Positions 35,379 to 42,712 of a DNA stretch of 64,000 nucleotides are shown here, one piece after another (within the stretch, counting starts at the first letter, position 1; the number at the start of each line of letters is the position of its first letter). Where the stretch lies: positions 1,116,001 to 1,180,000 of the forward strand of contig NZ_CP045809.1 in the NCBI RefSeq assembly GCF_025273675.1, read 5' to 3'. The position numbers and the translations under genes were made by a program. This stretch comes from Gordonia pseudamarae. GTDB taxonomy: Bacteria; Actinomycetota; Actinomycetes; Mycobacteriales; Mycobacteriaceae. Under the pieces are notes generated by a model. That model saw nothing but the letters and a program-made list of their open reading frames with translations, was not told the DNA's origin and ran no database searches.

Positions 35379-35618
35379 GTGGCGTCACCGGGTTGTGGTA
35401 CGGAGTCCGATGCGTTGCGTTCCTACCCGGACAGCGGTCCGACGATCGTCTCGAGTGACCTGCTTGAGACGGAACCGCGCAGGATCGGGGTGCGCAGTCT
35501 CGACGCGCTGCACCTGGCCGGTGCGCCGGGTATCGACGCACCGGTGATCGCGACCTACGATCTCGGGCCGGCCGAAGCGGCCCGTGCGCACGGCCTGAAG
35601 GCTGTCGCGCCGGAGTGA
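35379..35618 (+). pseudogene. Remnant of a VapC-type PIN-domain toxin
   Basis: The 79-codon frame reads ESDALRSY, then IVSSDLLETEPRR, then directly GVRSLDALHLAGA and TYDLGPAEAARAHGLKAVAPE. These are the middle and C-terminal blocks of VapC PIN ribonucleases, but the N-terminal metal-binding block (usually LDxSA) is absent and about 40 residues between RR and GVRSLDALH are deleted. No VapB antitoxin remnant is recognised. It is almost certainly inactive. Confidence 0.75.
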
Positions 35619-35696
35619 CCCACGCGGGATGGCCATTGTTCGGTGAATGGCCCAGGGAATGGCCACTGTTCAGGGGAAGTGTGATTCACCTCGAGT

Positions 35697-35734
35697 CAAA
35701 AATCCCCGCCCGACCGTGAGGTCGACCGGGGATT
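35697..35734 (-). terminator. Rho-independent terminator of tRNA-Lys
   Basis: Read on the minus strand, AATCCCCGGTCGACC pairs with GGTCGGGCGGGGATT (one 2-base internal mismatch) and is followed by TTTTTGA. It lies directly downstream of tRNA-Lys. Confidence 0.8.
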
Positions 35735-35738
35735 CGCG

Positions 35739-35811
35739 TGCCCCCACCAGGGCTCGAACCTGGGACCTGCGGATTAAAAGTCCGTAGCTCTACCAACTGA
35801 GCTATAGGGGC
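35739..35811 (-). tRNA. tRNA-Lys (anticodon TTT)
   Basis: On the minus strand a 73-base cloverleaf begins GCCCCTATAGCTCAGTTGG, with anticodon loop CTTTTAA (anticodon TTT), T-loop GGTTCGAGCC and acceptor TGGGGGC plus A. The 3' CCA is not encoded. Confidence 0.97.
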
Positions 35812-36062
35812 AGCAGTGCCTTGCGTCAGCGAGGCACGGATGAGTGTACACGGCGATCGGAGACCGTTTTCGGGGGCCTTGACCGGCGTCGCGGCGGCTT
35901 TGTCGGCGCCCGGACGGGAGAAATCGCTTGGTGGACGTCGATGACGGTGCGCGGGCGTAAGAGGAGCGTTTTCCTTGGTGATTGGGTCGCCGGGTATGTC
36001 CGGTTCTCGATTGGCCTGCATAGGGGGCCGCGACCGGAGAAAATATGACCTGAACAGGTGAT

Positions 36063-36090
36063 TTGTAGTTTTCTGCTGCCGTGTCATAAG
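36063..36090 (+). promoter_or_regulatory. Probable promoter of tRNA cluster copy 1; the rest of gap 35812-36115 is empty
   Basis: TTGTAG and CATAAG are separated by 16 bases and end 25 bases before tRNA-Glu. The second cluster copy has TTGGGA-16-CATAAG in the equivalent place, which supports both. The remainder of the 304-base gap 35812-36115 holds no gene or RNA that I can recognise. Confidence 0.5.
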
Positions 36091-36115
36091 CTGATGCGGC
36101 TCCCAACGGGAACCG

Positions 36116-36188
36116 GCCCCCTTCGTCTAGCGGCCTAGGACGCCGCCCTTTCAAGGCGGTAGCGCGGGTTCGAATCCCGTAGGGGGTA
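36116..36188 (+). tRNA. tRNA-Glu (anticodon TTC), copy 1
   Basis: A 73-base cloverleaf starting GCCCCCTTCGTCTAGCGG, anticodon loop CTTTCAA (TTC), T-arm GCGGGTTCGAATCCCGT, acceptor AGGGGGT plus A. First gene of the Glu-Asp-Phe cluster. Confidence 0.97.
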
Positions 36189-36229
36189 CGCTGTTCGAGC
36201 CCCTACGGGTGAGGGCAACAACAGAATAT

Positions 36230-36303
36230 GGCCCTGTGGCGCAGTTGGTTAGCGCGCCGCCCTGTCACGGCGGAGGTCGCGGGTTCGAGTCCCGTCAGGG
36301 TCG
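36230..36303 (+). tRNA. tRNA-Asp (anticodon GTC), copy 1
   Basis: A 74-base cloverleaf starting GGCCCTGTGGCGCAGTTGG, anticodon loop CTGTCAC (GTC), T-arm GCGGGTTCGAGTCCCGT, acceptor CAGGGTC plus G discriminator, the usual identity base for tRNA-Asp. Confidence 0.97.
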
Positions 36304-36336
36304 CTTTATGGTTTCGGTTTCGTGCCGGCGCCGTCC

Positions 36337-36410
36337 GGCCAGGTAGCTCAGTTGGTACGAGCGTCCGCCTGAAAAGCGGAAGGTCGTCGGTTCGATCCCG
36401 ACTCTGGCCA
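36337..36410 (+). tRNA. tRNA-Phe (anticodon GAA), copy 1
   Basis: A 74-base cloverleaf starting GGCCAGGTAGCTCAGTTGG, anticodon loop CTGAAAA (GAA), T-arm GTCGGTTCGATCCCGAC, acceptor TCTGGCC plus A. Confidence 0.97.
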
Positions 36411-36416
36411 CTCTCG

Positions 36417-36444
36417 AAAGCCCACCCCACGCGGGTGGGTTTTT
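36417..36444 (+). terminator. Terminator of tRNA cluster copy 1
   Basis: CCCACCC, loop CACGC, GGGTGGG, then TTTTT directly after tRNA-Phe. A canonical Rho-independent terminator, duplicated with the cluster. Confidence 0.9.
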
Positions 36445-36530
36445 CTGTTTCCCGATGAGGTTCGCGGCGGATCCTCGGGTCCGGGCCCGGCCGGCCGAAA
36501 TGGGGTTCGTGGCTATGCTGACCTGCTGGT

Positions 36531-36558
36531 TTGGGAAATATCAGGGTCATGTCATAAG
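36531..36558 (+). promoter_or_regulatory. Probable promoter of tRNA cluster copy 2
   Basis: TTGGGA, 16 bases, CATAAG, the same arrangement as before copy 1. The -10-like hexamer and flanks (GTCATAAGCT) are shared, while the -35-like part differs. A 15-base insertion (ACGGGAGTGGCTCCC type) lengthens the leader relative to copy 1. Confidence 0.5.
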
Positions 36559-36598
36559 CTTGTGCAGCTCCCACGGGAGTGGCTCCCAACGGGAACCG

Positions 36599-36671
36599 GC
36601 CCCCTTCGTCTAGCGGCCTAGGACGCCGCCCTTTCAAGGCGGTAGCGCGGGTTCGAATCCCGTAGGGGGTA
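36599..36671 (+). tRNA. tRNA-Glu (anticodon TTC), copy 2
   Basis: Identical to the copy at 36116-36188, offset by 483 bases. Confidence 0.97.
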
Positions 36672-36712
36672 CGCTGTTCGAGCCCCTACGGGTGAGGGCA
36701 ACAACAGAATAT

Positions 36713-36786
36713 GGCCCTGTGGCGCAGTTGGTTAGCGCGCCGCCCTGTCACGGCGGAGGTCGCGGGTTCGAGTCCCGTCAGGGTCG
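36713..36786 (+). tRNA. tRNA-Asp (anticodon GTC), copy 2
   Basis: Identical to the copy at 36230-36303, offset by 483 bases. Confidence 0.97.
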
Positions 36787-36819
36787 CTTTATGGTTTCGG
36801 TTTCGTGCCGGCGCCGTCC

Positions 36820-36893
36820 GGCCAGGTAGCTCAGTTGGTACGAGCGTCCGCCTGAAAAGCGGAAGGTCGTCGGTTCGATCCCGACTCTGGCCA
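36820..36893 (+). tRNA. tRNA-Phe (anticodon GAA), copy 2
   Basis: Identical to the copy at 36337-36410, offset by 483 bases. Confidence 0.97.
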
Positions 36894-36899
36894 CTCTCG

Positions 36900-36927
36900 A
36901 AAGCCCACCCCACGCGGGTGGGCTTTT
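36900..36927 (+). terminator. Terminator of tRNA cluster copy 2
   Basis: CCCACCC, loop CACGC, GGGTGGG, then CTTTT: the copy-1 terminator with one T replaced by C at the start of the T run. Confidence 0.88.
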
Positions 36928-37093
36928 CTGTTTCCCGACACCTGTGCGATCGCCGGCTTTCGCTGGTACCGATCAACCGCACGGCGCGGTAGGCGACCGT
37001 TCACCGTATTGTCTGCCGAGGCGCTTCGGGTGTGAGGCGTGTCGTCGTAGGCTGGGACAGTTGTCAGATTCACAGGTGTACCAGGAGGAAGAC

Positions 37094-38716
37094 ATGTCGA
37101 CGGCCAGCGCTCCCGTCCCGAATCGGTCCGAGATGAGCCCGCTGCGGTTCCTGGAACGCTCAGCGAAGGTCTTTCCCGACCGTACCGCCATCGTCTACGG
37201 CGGGCGCAGCTATACCTACGCCGAGTTCGCCGACGAGGCGCAGCGTCTGGCGCGGGTCCTGGCATCGAAGATCGAACCGGGTGAACGGGTGGCTTATCTG
37301 GCGCCGAACATTCCGGAGATGCTGATCGCGCACTTCGCCGTTCCGCTGGCCGGGGGTGTGCTGGTGGCGCTGAACTCGCGTCTGGCGGGTGCAGAGCTGG
37401 CATACATCCTGAATCACTCCGAGTCGACGATCCTGGTGGCCGACGCCGAGTTCCACAGCACCGTCGCCGCCATCACCGACGTGATCCCGAGCCTGCACAC
37501 CGTCGTCGAGGTGGACGATCCGGAGTTCGGGACACCGGCGGGGCCCGACGAGATCGAGGGCCTGGTCTCCTACGCCGATTTTCTGGCAGGCGCCGAGGAC
37601 CTGCCGGCCCGGCCGTGGACCGTCGACGACGAGAGCGCCGTCATCACCATCAACTACACCTCCGGCACCACCGGAAAGCCCAAGGGCGTCATGTACACCC
37701 ATCGTGGTGCGTACCTGAACTCCTTCGGCGAGACCTTCCACAACCAGTTCACCGGCCACACCCGCTACTTGTGGACGCTGCCGATGTTCCACTGCAACGG
37801 CTGGTGCACACCGTGGGCGGTGACTGCCGCCTCGGGTACTCACATCTGTCTGCGGGCGGTGCGCGCGGACGCCATCTGGGCGGCCATCGACGACCTCGGT
37901 GCCACTCACATGTGCGGTGCCCCGACGGTGTGTACGACGATCGTCGGTGCCGATCAGGCGCACGAGTTGGACCGGCCGCTGCGTATCACCACCGCCGGTG
38001 CACCGCCGTCGCCGACGGTCATCGGCCAGCTCACCGCCCTCGGTATCTCGGTGGTGCACGTGTACGGACTCACCGAGGTGTACGGGCCGTTCACCATCTG
38101 CGAATACCAGGACGCCTGGGACGAGTTGCCCGCCGACGAGCGCGCGCAGAAGTTGTCCCGGCAGGGTGTGTCGATGGTGCAGGCCGAGGATGTGCGCGTC
38201 GTCGACCGCGAGGCCCGGGGTCTGGTGGACGTACCGGCCGACGGCGAGTCGATGGGCGAGATCCTGCTGCGCGGCAACAACGTGATGGCGGGCTACTTCA
38301 AGGATCCCGACGCCACCGCGGAGGCCTTCGCCGGTGGCTGGTTCCATACCGGCGACCTCGGCGTCATGCATCCGGACGGCTACGTGCAGCTGCGCGACCG
38401 GGCCAAGGACATCATCATCTCCGGCGGCGAGAACATCTCCACCGTCGAGGTGGAACAGGCCCTGGTCAGTCACGACGCCGTCCTGGACGTCGCCGTCGTC
38501 GGGGTGCCCGACGAGAAGTGGGGCGAACGCCCGCGCGCATATGTGCTGCTCAACGACGGAGCGACCCTGACCGCGGGTGAACTCATCGAGTATGCACGAA
38601 AGATGTTGGCGGGATACAAGATTCCGCGAGACATCGTCTTCCCCGCCGATCTGCCGCGCACCTCCACCGGCAAGGTGATGAAGTTCGAACTCCGCAAGCA
38701 GGCCGCGTCGGAATAG
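37094..38716 (+). CDS. Acyl-CoA synthetase (AMP-forming), medium/long-chain type
   Basis: A 540-aa AMP-dependent ligase that activates a fatty or related acid to its CoA thioester. Motifs: YTSGTTGKPKGVMYTHRG (P-loop, about 180-197), YGLTEVYGP, GWFHTGDLG and the C-terminal catalytic Lys in LPRTSTGKVMKFELR. It resembles the medium-chain/methylthiopropionate-type ligase group with LPMFHCNGWCTPW. ATG at 37094 has an excellent AGGAGGAA site. It is monocistronic, just downstream of the tRNA clusters. Confidence 0.93.
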   Translation: MSTASAPVPNRSEMSPLRFLERSAKVFPDRTAIVYGGRSYTYAEFADEAQRLARVLASKIEPGERVAYLAPNIPEMLIAHFAVPLAGGVLVALNSRLAGAELAYILNHSESTILVADAEFHSTVAAITDVIPSLHTVVEVDDPEFGTPAGPDEIEGLVSYADFLAGAEDLPARPWTVDDESAVITINYTSGTTGKPKGVMYTHRGAYLNSFGETFHNQFTGHTRYLWTLPMFHCNGWCTPWAVTAASGTHICLRAVRADAIWAAIDDLGATHMCGAPTVCTTIVGADQAHELDRPLRITTAGAPPSPTVIGQLTALGISVVHVYGLTEVYGPFTICEYQDAWDELPADERAQKLSRQGVSMVQAEDVRVVDREARGLVDVPADGESMGEILLRGNNVMAGYFKDPDATAEAFAGGWFHTGDLGVMHPDGYVQLRDRAKDIIISGGENISTVEVEQALVSHDAVLDVAVVGVPDEKWGERPRAYVLLNDGATLTAGELIEYARKMLAGYKIPRDIVFPADLPRTSTGKVMKFELRKQAASE

Positions 38717-38789
38717 GGTTGGCCGCCCACACATCGCGGTCAGTTCCGGATTCCGGAGCTGATCGCGATGTTCTTGTGAGAGTTCGGGG

Positions 38790-39050
38790 TCACGCCAGGG
38801 CCAGGAAGAGCTTCTCCAGCTTTCTGGAGTCGACGTTCTCGGGGCCCTCGGTGATGATGCAATGTTGGAGGCCGGTCGCGACCAGGGCGTAGCCGCTTCG
38901 GCCGAGGGCCTTGTTGACGGCGGCGAGCTGGGTGAGGACGTCCTCGCAGTCCTGGCCTTCCTCCAGCATCCGGATCACCGTGGCGAGGTGACCGTGGGCA
39001 CGTTTGAGGCGCGTGACGATGGGTTTGGTGCCTTCTTCGGGGATCTTCAC
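38790..39050 (-). CDS. CsoR/CstR-family repressor (DUF156)
   Basis: An 86-aa all-helical repressor of the CsoR/RcnR/FrmR/CstR family. Two conserved cysteines are present, C35 (EGQDCEDVL) and C64 (GLQHCI). The Cu(I)-ligand His of CsoR, four residues before the second Cys, is Gly60 here, which is more like the persulfide sensor CstR than a copper sensor. GTG at 39050 overlaps the DUF302 gene as GTGA. Two GC-tract palindromes upstream of the DUF302 gene fit CsoR-family operators, so the locus is likely autorepressed together with the divergent MMPL operon. Confidence 0.88.
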   Translation of the reverse strand: MKIPEEGTKPIVTRLKRAHGHLATVIRMLEEGQDCEDVLTQLAAVNKALGRSGYALVATGLQHCIITEGPENVDSRKLEKLFLALA

Positions 39051-39448
39051 GCGACGGCTCCGGTGAGAGTGTCCAGCATCGACCCGAGTAGTGTGCGGGC
39101 CTCGGTGGCGACCACGTCGAGTTCGGCGGTGCCGGTGAACGCGGGCATGACGCCCGGATCCATGATCTCCACCAGTGAGCCGTCGCCGTGGGCGCTGACC
39201 ACGACGTTGCAGGGCAGCAGGGCGGCAACGCGCGGGTCGGCCTGCAGTGCCTGATGGGCCAGCTGAGGCCGGCACGCGCCGAGAATGATCTTCGGGGCGA
39301 CGTCGACGTCCAGCTTCTTCTTCAGTGTTGCCGCGATGTCGATCTCGGTGAGCACACCGAAACCGACACCGGCGAGAGCTTCACGGACGGCGGGCACCGC
39401 CTGCTCGTACGGCAGGTCGAGTGTGCGGCTCATCGTGAATTCGGTCAT
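39047..39448 (-). CDS. DUF302 domain protein
   Basis: A 133-aa DUF302 protein starting MTEFTMSRTLDLPYEQAV; the core ALAGVGFGVLTEIDIAATLKKKL, then KIILGACRPQLAHQALQADP and LLPCNVVV, is characteristic. DUF302 function is unknown; such genes often occur with sulfur-oxidation or metal-stress genes. ATG at 39448 has a strong AAGGAGGCC site, better than the upstream frame to 39490. It is the first gene of a two-gene unit with the repressor (4-base overlap). A conserved Cys pair (GACRP, LLPCN) could carry a sulfur or metal. Confidence 0.9.
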   Translation of the reverse strand: MTEFTMSRTLDLPYEQAVPAVREALAGVGFGVLTEIDIAATLKKKLDVDVAPKIILGACRPQLAHQALQADPRVAALLPCNVVVSAHGDGSLVEIMDPGVMPAFTGTAELDVVATEARTLLGSMLDTLTGAVA

Positions 39449-39494
39449 GTCGGCCTCCTTGCCGGTTCTTTCCTGGACAACAACCATCATTGCA

Positions 39495-39511
39495 TAACCC
39501 CCCGGGGGGAT
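39495..39511. promoter_or_regulatory. CsoR-type GC-tract operator, site 1
   Basis: AT-AACCCCCCGGGGGG-AT contains the 12-bp palindrome CCCCCCGGGGGG, 50 bases upstream of the DUF302 start codon. CsoR-family operators are typically a G/C tract palindrome with A/T flanks. It lies in the divergent promoter region with MMPL. Confidence 0.75.
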
Positions 39512-39528
39512 GCTAGGTTCGCCATGTC

Positions 39529-39547
39529 ACATCCCCCTAGGGGGTTA
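39529..39547. promoter_or_regulatory. CsoR-type GC-tract operator, site 2
   Basis: ATCCCCCTAGGGGGTTA contains the perfect palindrome CCCCCTAGGGGG, 35 bp centre-to-centre from site 1 and 47 bases before the MMPL start. The two sites probably control the two divergent units, respectively or jointly. A repeated GGGTCTATCGCA follows at 39557-39581. Confidence 0.78.
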
Positions 39548-39593
39548 AAACCCGGGGTCTATCGCAGCCTGGGTCTATCGCAAGGAGTGCCAC

Positions 39594-41747
39594 ATGTCCG
39601 ACGTCACCACCGGCCCACCCGATATCCGGCCCGGCTCCACCGCGTCGCCGCTCGCGCGCCTCGGTATCTGGGTGAGCGAACACGGCAAGATCGTGACCGC
39701 CGTATGGGTGCTGCTAGTCGTCGGGCTCGGTATCTTCGCCCCGTTCGTGGAGAAGAACCTGTCGGGCGCCGGCTGGCAGGCGCAGGGTTCACAATCCGTG
39801 CAGGCGCGTGAACTGGCGCAGGAGCACTTCGGTGGCAACGCCTCGCATGCGATTCAGGTGGTCATCCGCAGCGACGACGCTCCGCTCACCGACGGTGACG
39901 GTCCCGCGATCATCGCCGAGGTCACCCGGATCCTCAAGGCGGACAGTCGTATCGCCGAGGTCGTGGCACCGCAGCCCGGTGCTACGCTCAGCGCCGACGG
40001 CCGTACCGCCGTCGTGCTCGGCGGAGCGGGTGCCGATACCAATGAGATGGTCAAGGCCGCAACCGATCTCAAAGATCCACTACACGAGTTGTCCACCGCC
40101 GTGATCTCGGTCAACCCCACCGGGTCATCGATGCTGTGGTCGGACTTCAACGCCGCCAACCTCGAAGCGATGCTCACCTCCGAGATGCTTTCGTGGCCGG
40201 TCACCCTGATCATCCTGGTGCTCGCCTTCGGAGCGCTGGTGGCGGCCGGAATGCCGCTACTGCTCACCCTGGCCGGCCTGATCGCCTCCGCCGGATCGCT
40301 GGTCCTGATCAACATGATTGTGCCCGTGTCGATCTGGGCGATGAACTTCGCGATGATGTTCTCCCTGGCGCTGGGTATCGACTACGCGCTGTTCCTGCTG
40401 GTCCGCTTCCGGGCGGCCCGCATGGGGCAGGGACTGTCGACGCGGGAGGCGATCGCGCAGACGATGGACACCGCGGGCAAGGCCGTGCTGCTGTCGGGGA
40501 TCACGGTTCTGGTCTCGCTGTCGGCTGTGATGCTGGTGCCCTCGCCCTCATTCCGGTCGATGGCCGGCGGAATCATGCTGTCGGTGGTGTACGTCCTGGG
40601 TGCGACGCTGACCCTGCTGCCGCTGGTCATGGTCAAGCTCGATCATCGGCTGAACAAGTTCGCGTTGCCGTGGGCCACGGCCGGTGAGCATCGCTCACCG
40701 CTGTTCGAGAAGTGGGGTGAACGCCTGTGGAAGCATCCTGTCGCCTGGGGTGCCGGAGCGCTGGCGATCCTGCTGGCACTGGCGATCCCGCTGGCCGGTT
40801 TGCAGACGGCGATGCCGTCGATCGCGGTGCTGCCCTCGGACGCCAGTGCGCGGGTCGGCTACAACGATGTCAAAGCGGCCTTCGGTGACGGTGCGCCCGG
40901 TACCCTGCAGATCATCACCGAAAGCGTGAAAGCCGATGAGGCGCAGCGGGTCCTGAACGACGAATCCGGCATCGCCGGAGTCCTGCCGGCGATGCCCGCG
41001 ACCGACGGCAGTGGACTGAGCATGATCACCGCCGTCCCGTCCGTCGACCCGTCGGACTCGGCGCTGGCCGGCACCGTCGACAGACTGCGCGCCGATCTGC
41101 CCGACGGATCACTCGTCGGCGGTGCAGCCGTGGAGAACATCGACCTGAAGAACCAGCTCGATTCGTCCACACCGCTGGTCATCGCGGTCGTCCTGCTGCT
41201 CGGTTTCGCGTTGCTGCTGATCGCGCTGCGAGCCCCGCTCATCGCCTTGCTCGGCACGCTGGTCAGCCTGCTGTCCACCGCCGCCGCGTTCGGTGTGGCA
41301 CGGCTGGTGTTCCAGGACGGGATCGGCGCGGGACTCTTCGGATTCGAATCCCAGGGCTTCCTCGACGCGTGGGCGCCCGTGTTCTTCTTCGCGATGATCT
41401 TCGCCATCGCCATGGACTACACGGTGTTCCTGCTGTCCTCGGCGAAAGAACACTGGGAACGTTCCGGCGACCCCAAGGAGGCGATGATCGGGGCGGTCGC
41501 GCATTCGGGCCGGGTCATCTTCGCCGCGGGCGGGGTGATGGTGGCCGTCTTCTTCACCTTCTCGCTGTCCGGTCCGCTGCCACCGAAGGAGATGGGCATC
41601 ATCCTCGGTGTCGCCGTCCTGCTCGACACCCTGCTGGTGCGGCTGGTGCTGCTGCCGGTGCTGCTGCGCCTGACCGGTCGCGCCGCCTGGGCCTGCCCGG
41701 CCTGGTTGGCCAGGATCCTGCCCAACATCAGCTTCGCCCACAATTGA
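39594..41747 (+). CDS. MMPL/RND-family transporter
   Basis: A 717-aa inner-membrane transporter with two MMPL modules, each an exported loop followed by about five membrane helices. The proton-relay-type motifs GIDYALFLLVRFR and AMDYTVFLLSSAKEHWE are intact. Related proteins export lipids or small toxic compounds using the proton motive force. ATG at 39594 has AAGGAG upstream. It is divergent from the DUF302/repressor unit and followed by the AhpD-like gene (34 bases), all under two GC-tract operators, so induction by a thiol-reactive or metal stress is implied. Confidence 0.93.
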   Translation: MSDVTTGPPDIRPGSTASPLARLGIWVSEHGKIVTAVWVLLVVGLGIFAPFVEKNLSGAGWQAQGSQSVQARELAQEHFGGNASHAIQVVIRSDDAPLTDGDGPAIIAEVTRILKADSRIAEVVAPQPGATLSADGRTAVVLGGAGADTNEMVKAATDLKDPLHELSTAVISVNPTGSSMLWSDFNAANLEAMLTSEMLSWPVTLIILVLAFGALVAAGMPLLLTLAGLIASAGSLVLINMIVPVSIWAMNFAMMFSLALGIDYALFLLVRFRAARMGQGLSTREAIAQTMDTAGKAVLLSGITVLVSLSAVMLVPSPSFRSMAGGIMLSVVYVLGATLTLLPLVMVKLDHRLNKFALPWATAGEHRSPLFEKWGERLWKHPVAWGAGALAILLALAIPLAGLQTAMPSIAVLPSDASARVGYNDVKAAFGDGAPGTLQIITESVKADEAQRVLNDESGIAGVLPAMPATDGSGLSMITAVPSVDPSDSALAGTVDRLRADLPDGSLVGGAAVENIDLKNQLDSSTPLVIAVVLLLGFALLLIALRAPLIALLGTLVSLLSTAAAFGVARLVFQDGIGAGLFGFESQGFLDAWAPVFFFAMIFAIAMDYTVFLLSSAKEHWERSGDPKEAMIGAVAHSGRVIFAAGGVMVAVFFTFSLSGPLPPKEMGIILGVAVLLDTLLVRLVLLPVLLRLTGRAAWACPAWLARILPNISFAHN

Positions 41748-41781
41748 ACCCGAACAAGCCTCGACCACAAGGAGATTCATC

Positions 41782-42162
41782 ATGACTGACACCATCGACA
41801 ACCACGGCAGCGAATCCGGCGCGACCACTCTGCGCAGGCTGGTCCCGCAACACCGGGCCCTGCGCAAGGCCATTCCCGACGTCTACGCCGGCTTCGGCGC
41901 ACTGGCCGGCGCGGCCTTCGAGGACGGTGCACTCGACCGGAAGACCAAGGAACTCATCGCTTTCGCGATCGGCGTCGTCGAAGGTTGCGACGGCTGTATC
42001 GCCTCACACGGCCAGGCCGCGGTCAAGGCCGGGGCCACCGAACAGGAGGCCGCCGAGGCCATCGGTGTCACGTTCCTGATGCACGGCGGCCCCGCCACGA
42101 TCCACGGTGCCCGCGCCTACGAGGTGTTCCGCGGTTTCGTCGCGGATGCGGCCGGCGAATGA
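41782..42162 (+). CDS. AhpD-like carboxymuconolactone decarboxylase family protein
   Basis: A 126-aa AhpD/CMD-fold protein. The redox motif EGCDGCIASH gives C69-x2-C72 with His76, the arrangement used by AhpD-type disulfide reductases and peroxidases. ATG at 41782 has AAGGAG upstream. It sits 34 bases after the MMPL gene and 32 bases before a tiny Cys-rich ORF. In this repressor-controlled locus a thiol redox role is plausible, consistent with a persulfide or thiol stress signal; this is inference. Confidence 0.9.
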   Translation: MTDTIDNHGSESGATTLRRLVPQHRALRKAIPDVYAGFGALAGAAFEDGALDRKTKELIAFAIGVVEGCDGCIASHGQAAVKAGATEQEAAEAIGVTFLMHGGPATIHGARAYEVFRGFVADAAGE

Positions 42163-42194
42163 TGAAATAGCAACCGAGAAGGGAGCGCAGACAC

Positions 42195-42344
42195 ATGTGC
42201 CAACCGATCCGATGCCGTACCTGCGGTAAGACCACCTGGACCGGCTGCGGCAGCCATATCGAGGAAGTCCGCCGCACCGTGCCCCCTGCCAACTGGTGTC
42301 CGGGGCACACCTACCACTCCGCTGCGGGTAAGTCCATATCCTGA
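42195..42344 (+). CDS. 49-aa Cys-rich (zinc-ribbon-like) protein
   Basis: A 49-residue ORF, MCQPIRCRTCGKTTWTGCG onward, then NWCPGHTYHSAAG. Cys pairs CRTC and the later C-P-G-H-T-Y-H pattern suggest a single metal site (C7, C10, C35, H38 or H41). It starts at ATG 42195, preceded by AGAAGGGAG, 32 bases after the AhpD-like gene, and so belongs to the MMPL operon. Proteins of this kind are seen as small hypothetical genes beside CsoR-type loci; I do not know a function. Confidence 0.7.
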   Translation: MCQPIRCRTCGKTTWTGCGSHIEEVRRTVPPANWCPGHTYHSAAGKSIS

Positions 42345-42401
42345 ACTGGCGGGCTGCTGCTGTGACAGTGGTTCACCCTGCCCGTTGAGATGTGCGCCTG
42401 C

Positions 42402-42490
42402 GAGCCTCGAAACTTCGTGAGGGAACATTGTTGTCTCGCGTGGTTTCGAGGCTCGGTCGTCGGGCGACCTCGCACCTCAACCGGCGGAGG
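42402..42490. repeat. REP-like element, degenerate copy 2
   Basis: GTTTCGAGGCTCGGTCG and CGACCTCGCACCTCAACCGG (42443-42490) repeat the left half of the element at 23781 with a few changes; the mirrored right half is missing. GAGCCTCGAAAC at 42402-42413 forms a 12-bp perfect inverted repeat with 42443-42454. Together with the gene fragment next to it, this marks a rearranged patch. It covers much of the 368-base gap 42345-42712. Confidence 0.7.
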
Positions 42491-42535
42491 GTGTGTTCGC
42501 CGATCTTGACCGGCACGGGGGTGTGTCCGCTGAGT

Positions 42536-42604
42536 GTGGATATCGACGAACTGCACCTCAAGGTGTATCCGGTGGCCCTCGGAAAGGGCGTGCCACTGTT
42601 CGGA
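42536..42604 (+). pseudogene. C-terminal fragment of a RibD/DHFR-type reductase
   Basis: The frame reads VDIDELHLKVYPVALGKGVPLFG, which resembles the C-terminal block of dihydrofolate reductase/RibD-C family proteins (typically DELxLxVxPVxLGxGxxLF). The N-terminal three-quarters is absent; the upstream sequence is the REP-like repeat. So this is a truncated relic, possibly created by recombination at the repeat. Confidence 0.6.
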
Positions 42605-42642
42605 ACTCCCCGGCCCGGTGCCGAATCCGGGCCGGGGAGTTC
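42603..42642. terminator. Strong hairpin beside the flavin operon 3' end
   Basis: GAACTCCCCGGCCCGG pairs perfectly with CCGGGCCGGGGAGTTC (16 bp) around an 8-base loop. It lies downstream of the membrane oxidoreductase gene on the minus strand, with no clear T run. Confidence 0.7.
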
Positions 42643-42712
42643 TCGCTACGGTCGGTCACGCCGTACGACAGTGGAGTGGCGTGGACGATTGACGAATGAC
42701 TGAGGTGAACCT

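Larger units (their letters stand above)
36098..36455 (+). repeat. Tandem duplication of the Glu-Asp-Phe tRNA cluster, unit 1
   Basis: This 358-base unit recurs at 36581-36938, offset 483 bases, with a single difference that I can see (T at 36440, C at 36923). It spans leader, three tRNAs, spacers and terminator. The near-identity of the spacers implies a recent duplication or ongoing gene conversion. Confidence 0.93.
36581..36938 (+). repeat. Tandem duplication of the Glu-Asp-Phe tRNA cluster, unit 2
   Basis: Second copy of the 358-base unit at 36098-36455. All three tRNA sequences are identical to copy 1. Confidence 0.93.

Noticed and set aside
35629..35690. Direct repeats resembling TGGCCAnTGTTC before tRNA-Lys
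   Set aside because: Two short imperfect copies in about 60 bases with no mobile element or gene boundary nearby; not enough to call an IS scar.
36944..37093. Upstream ATG for the acyl-CoA synthetase at 36944
   Set aside because: The extra 50 residues lie over tRNA downstream DNA and lack homology; ATG 37094 has an AGGAGGAA site.
39575..39811. Overlapping minus-strand ORFs opposite the MMPL start
   Set aside because: Shadows of the transporter gene with low-complexity composition and no start context.
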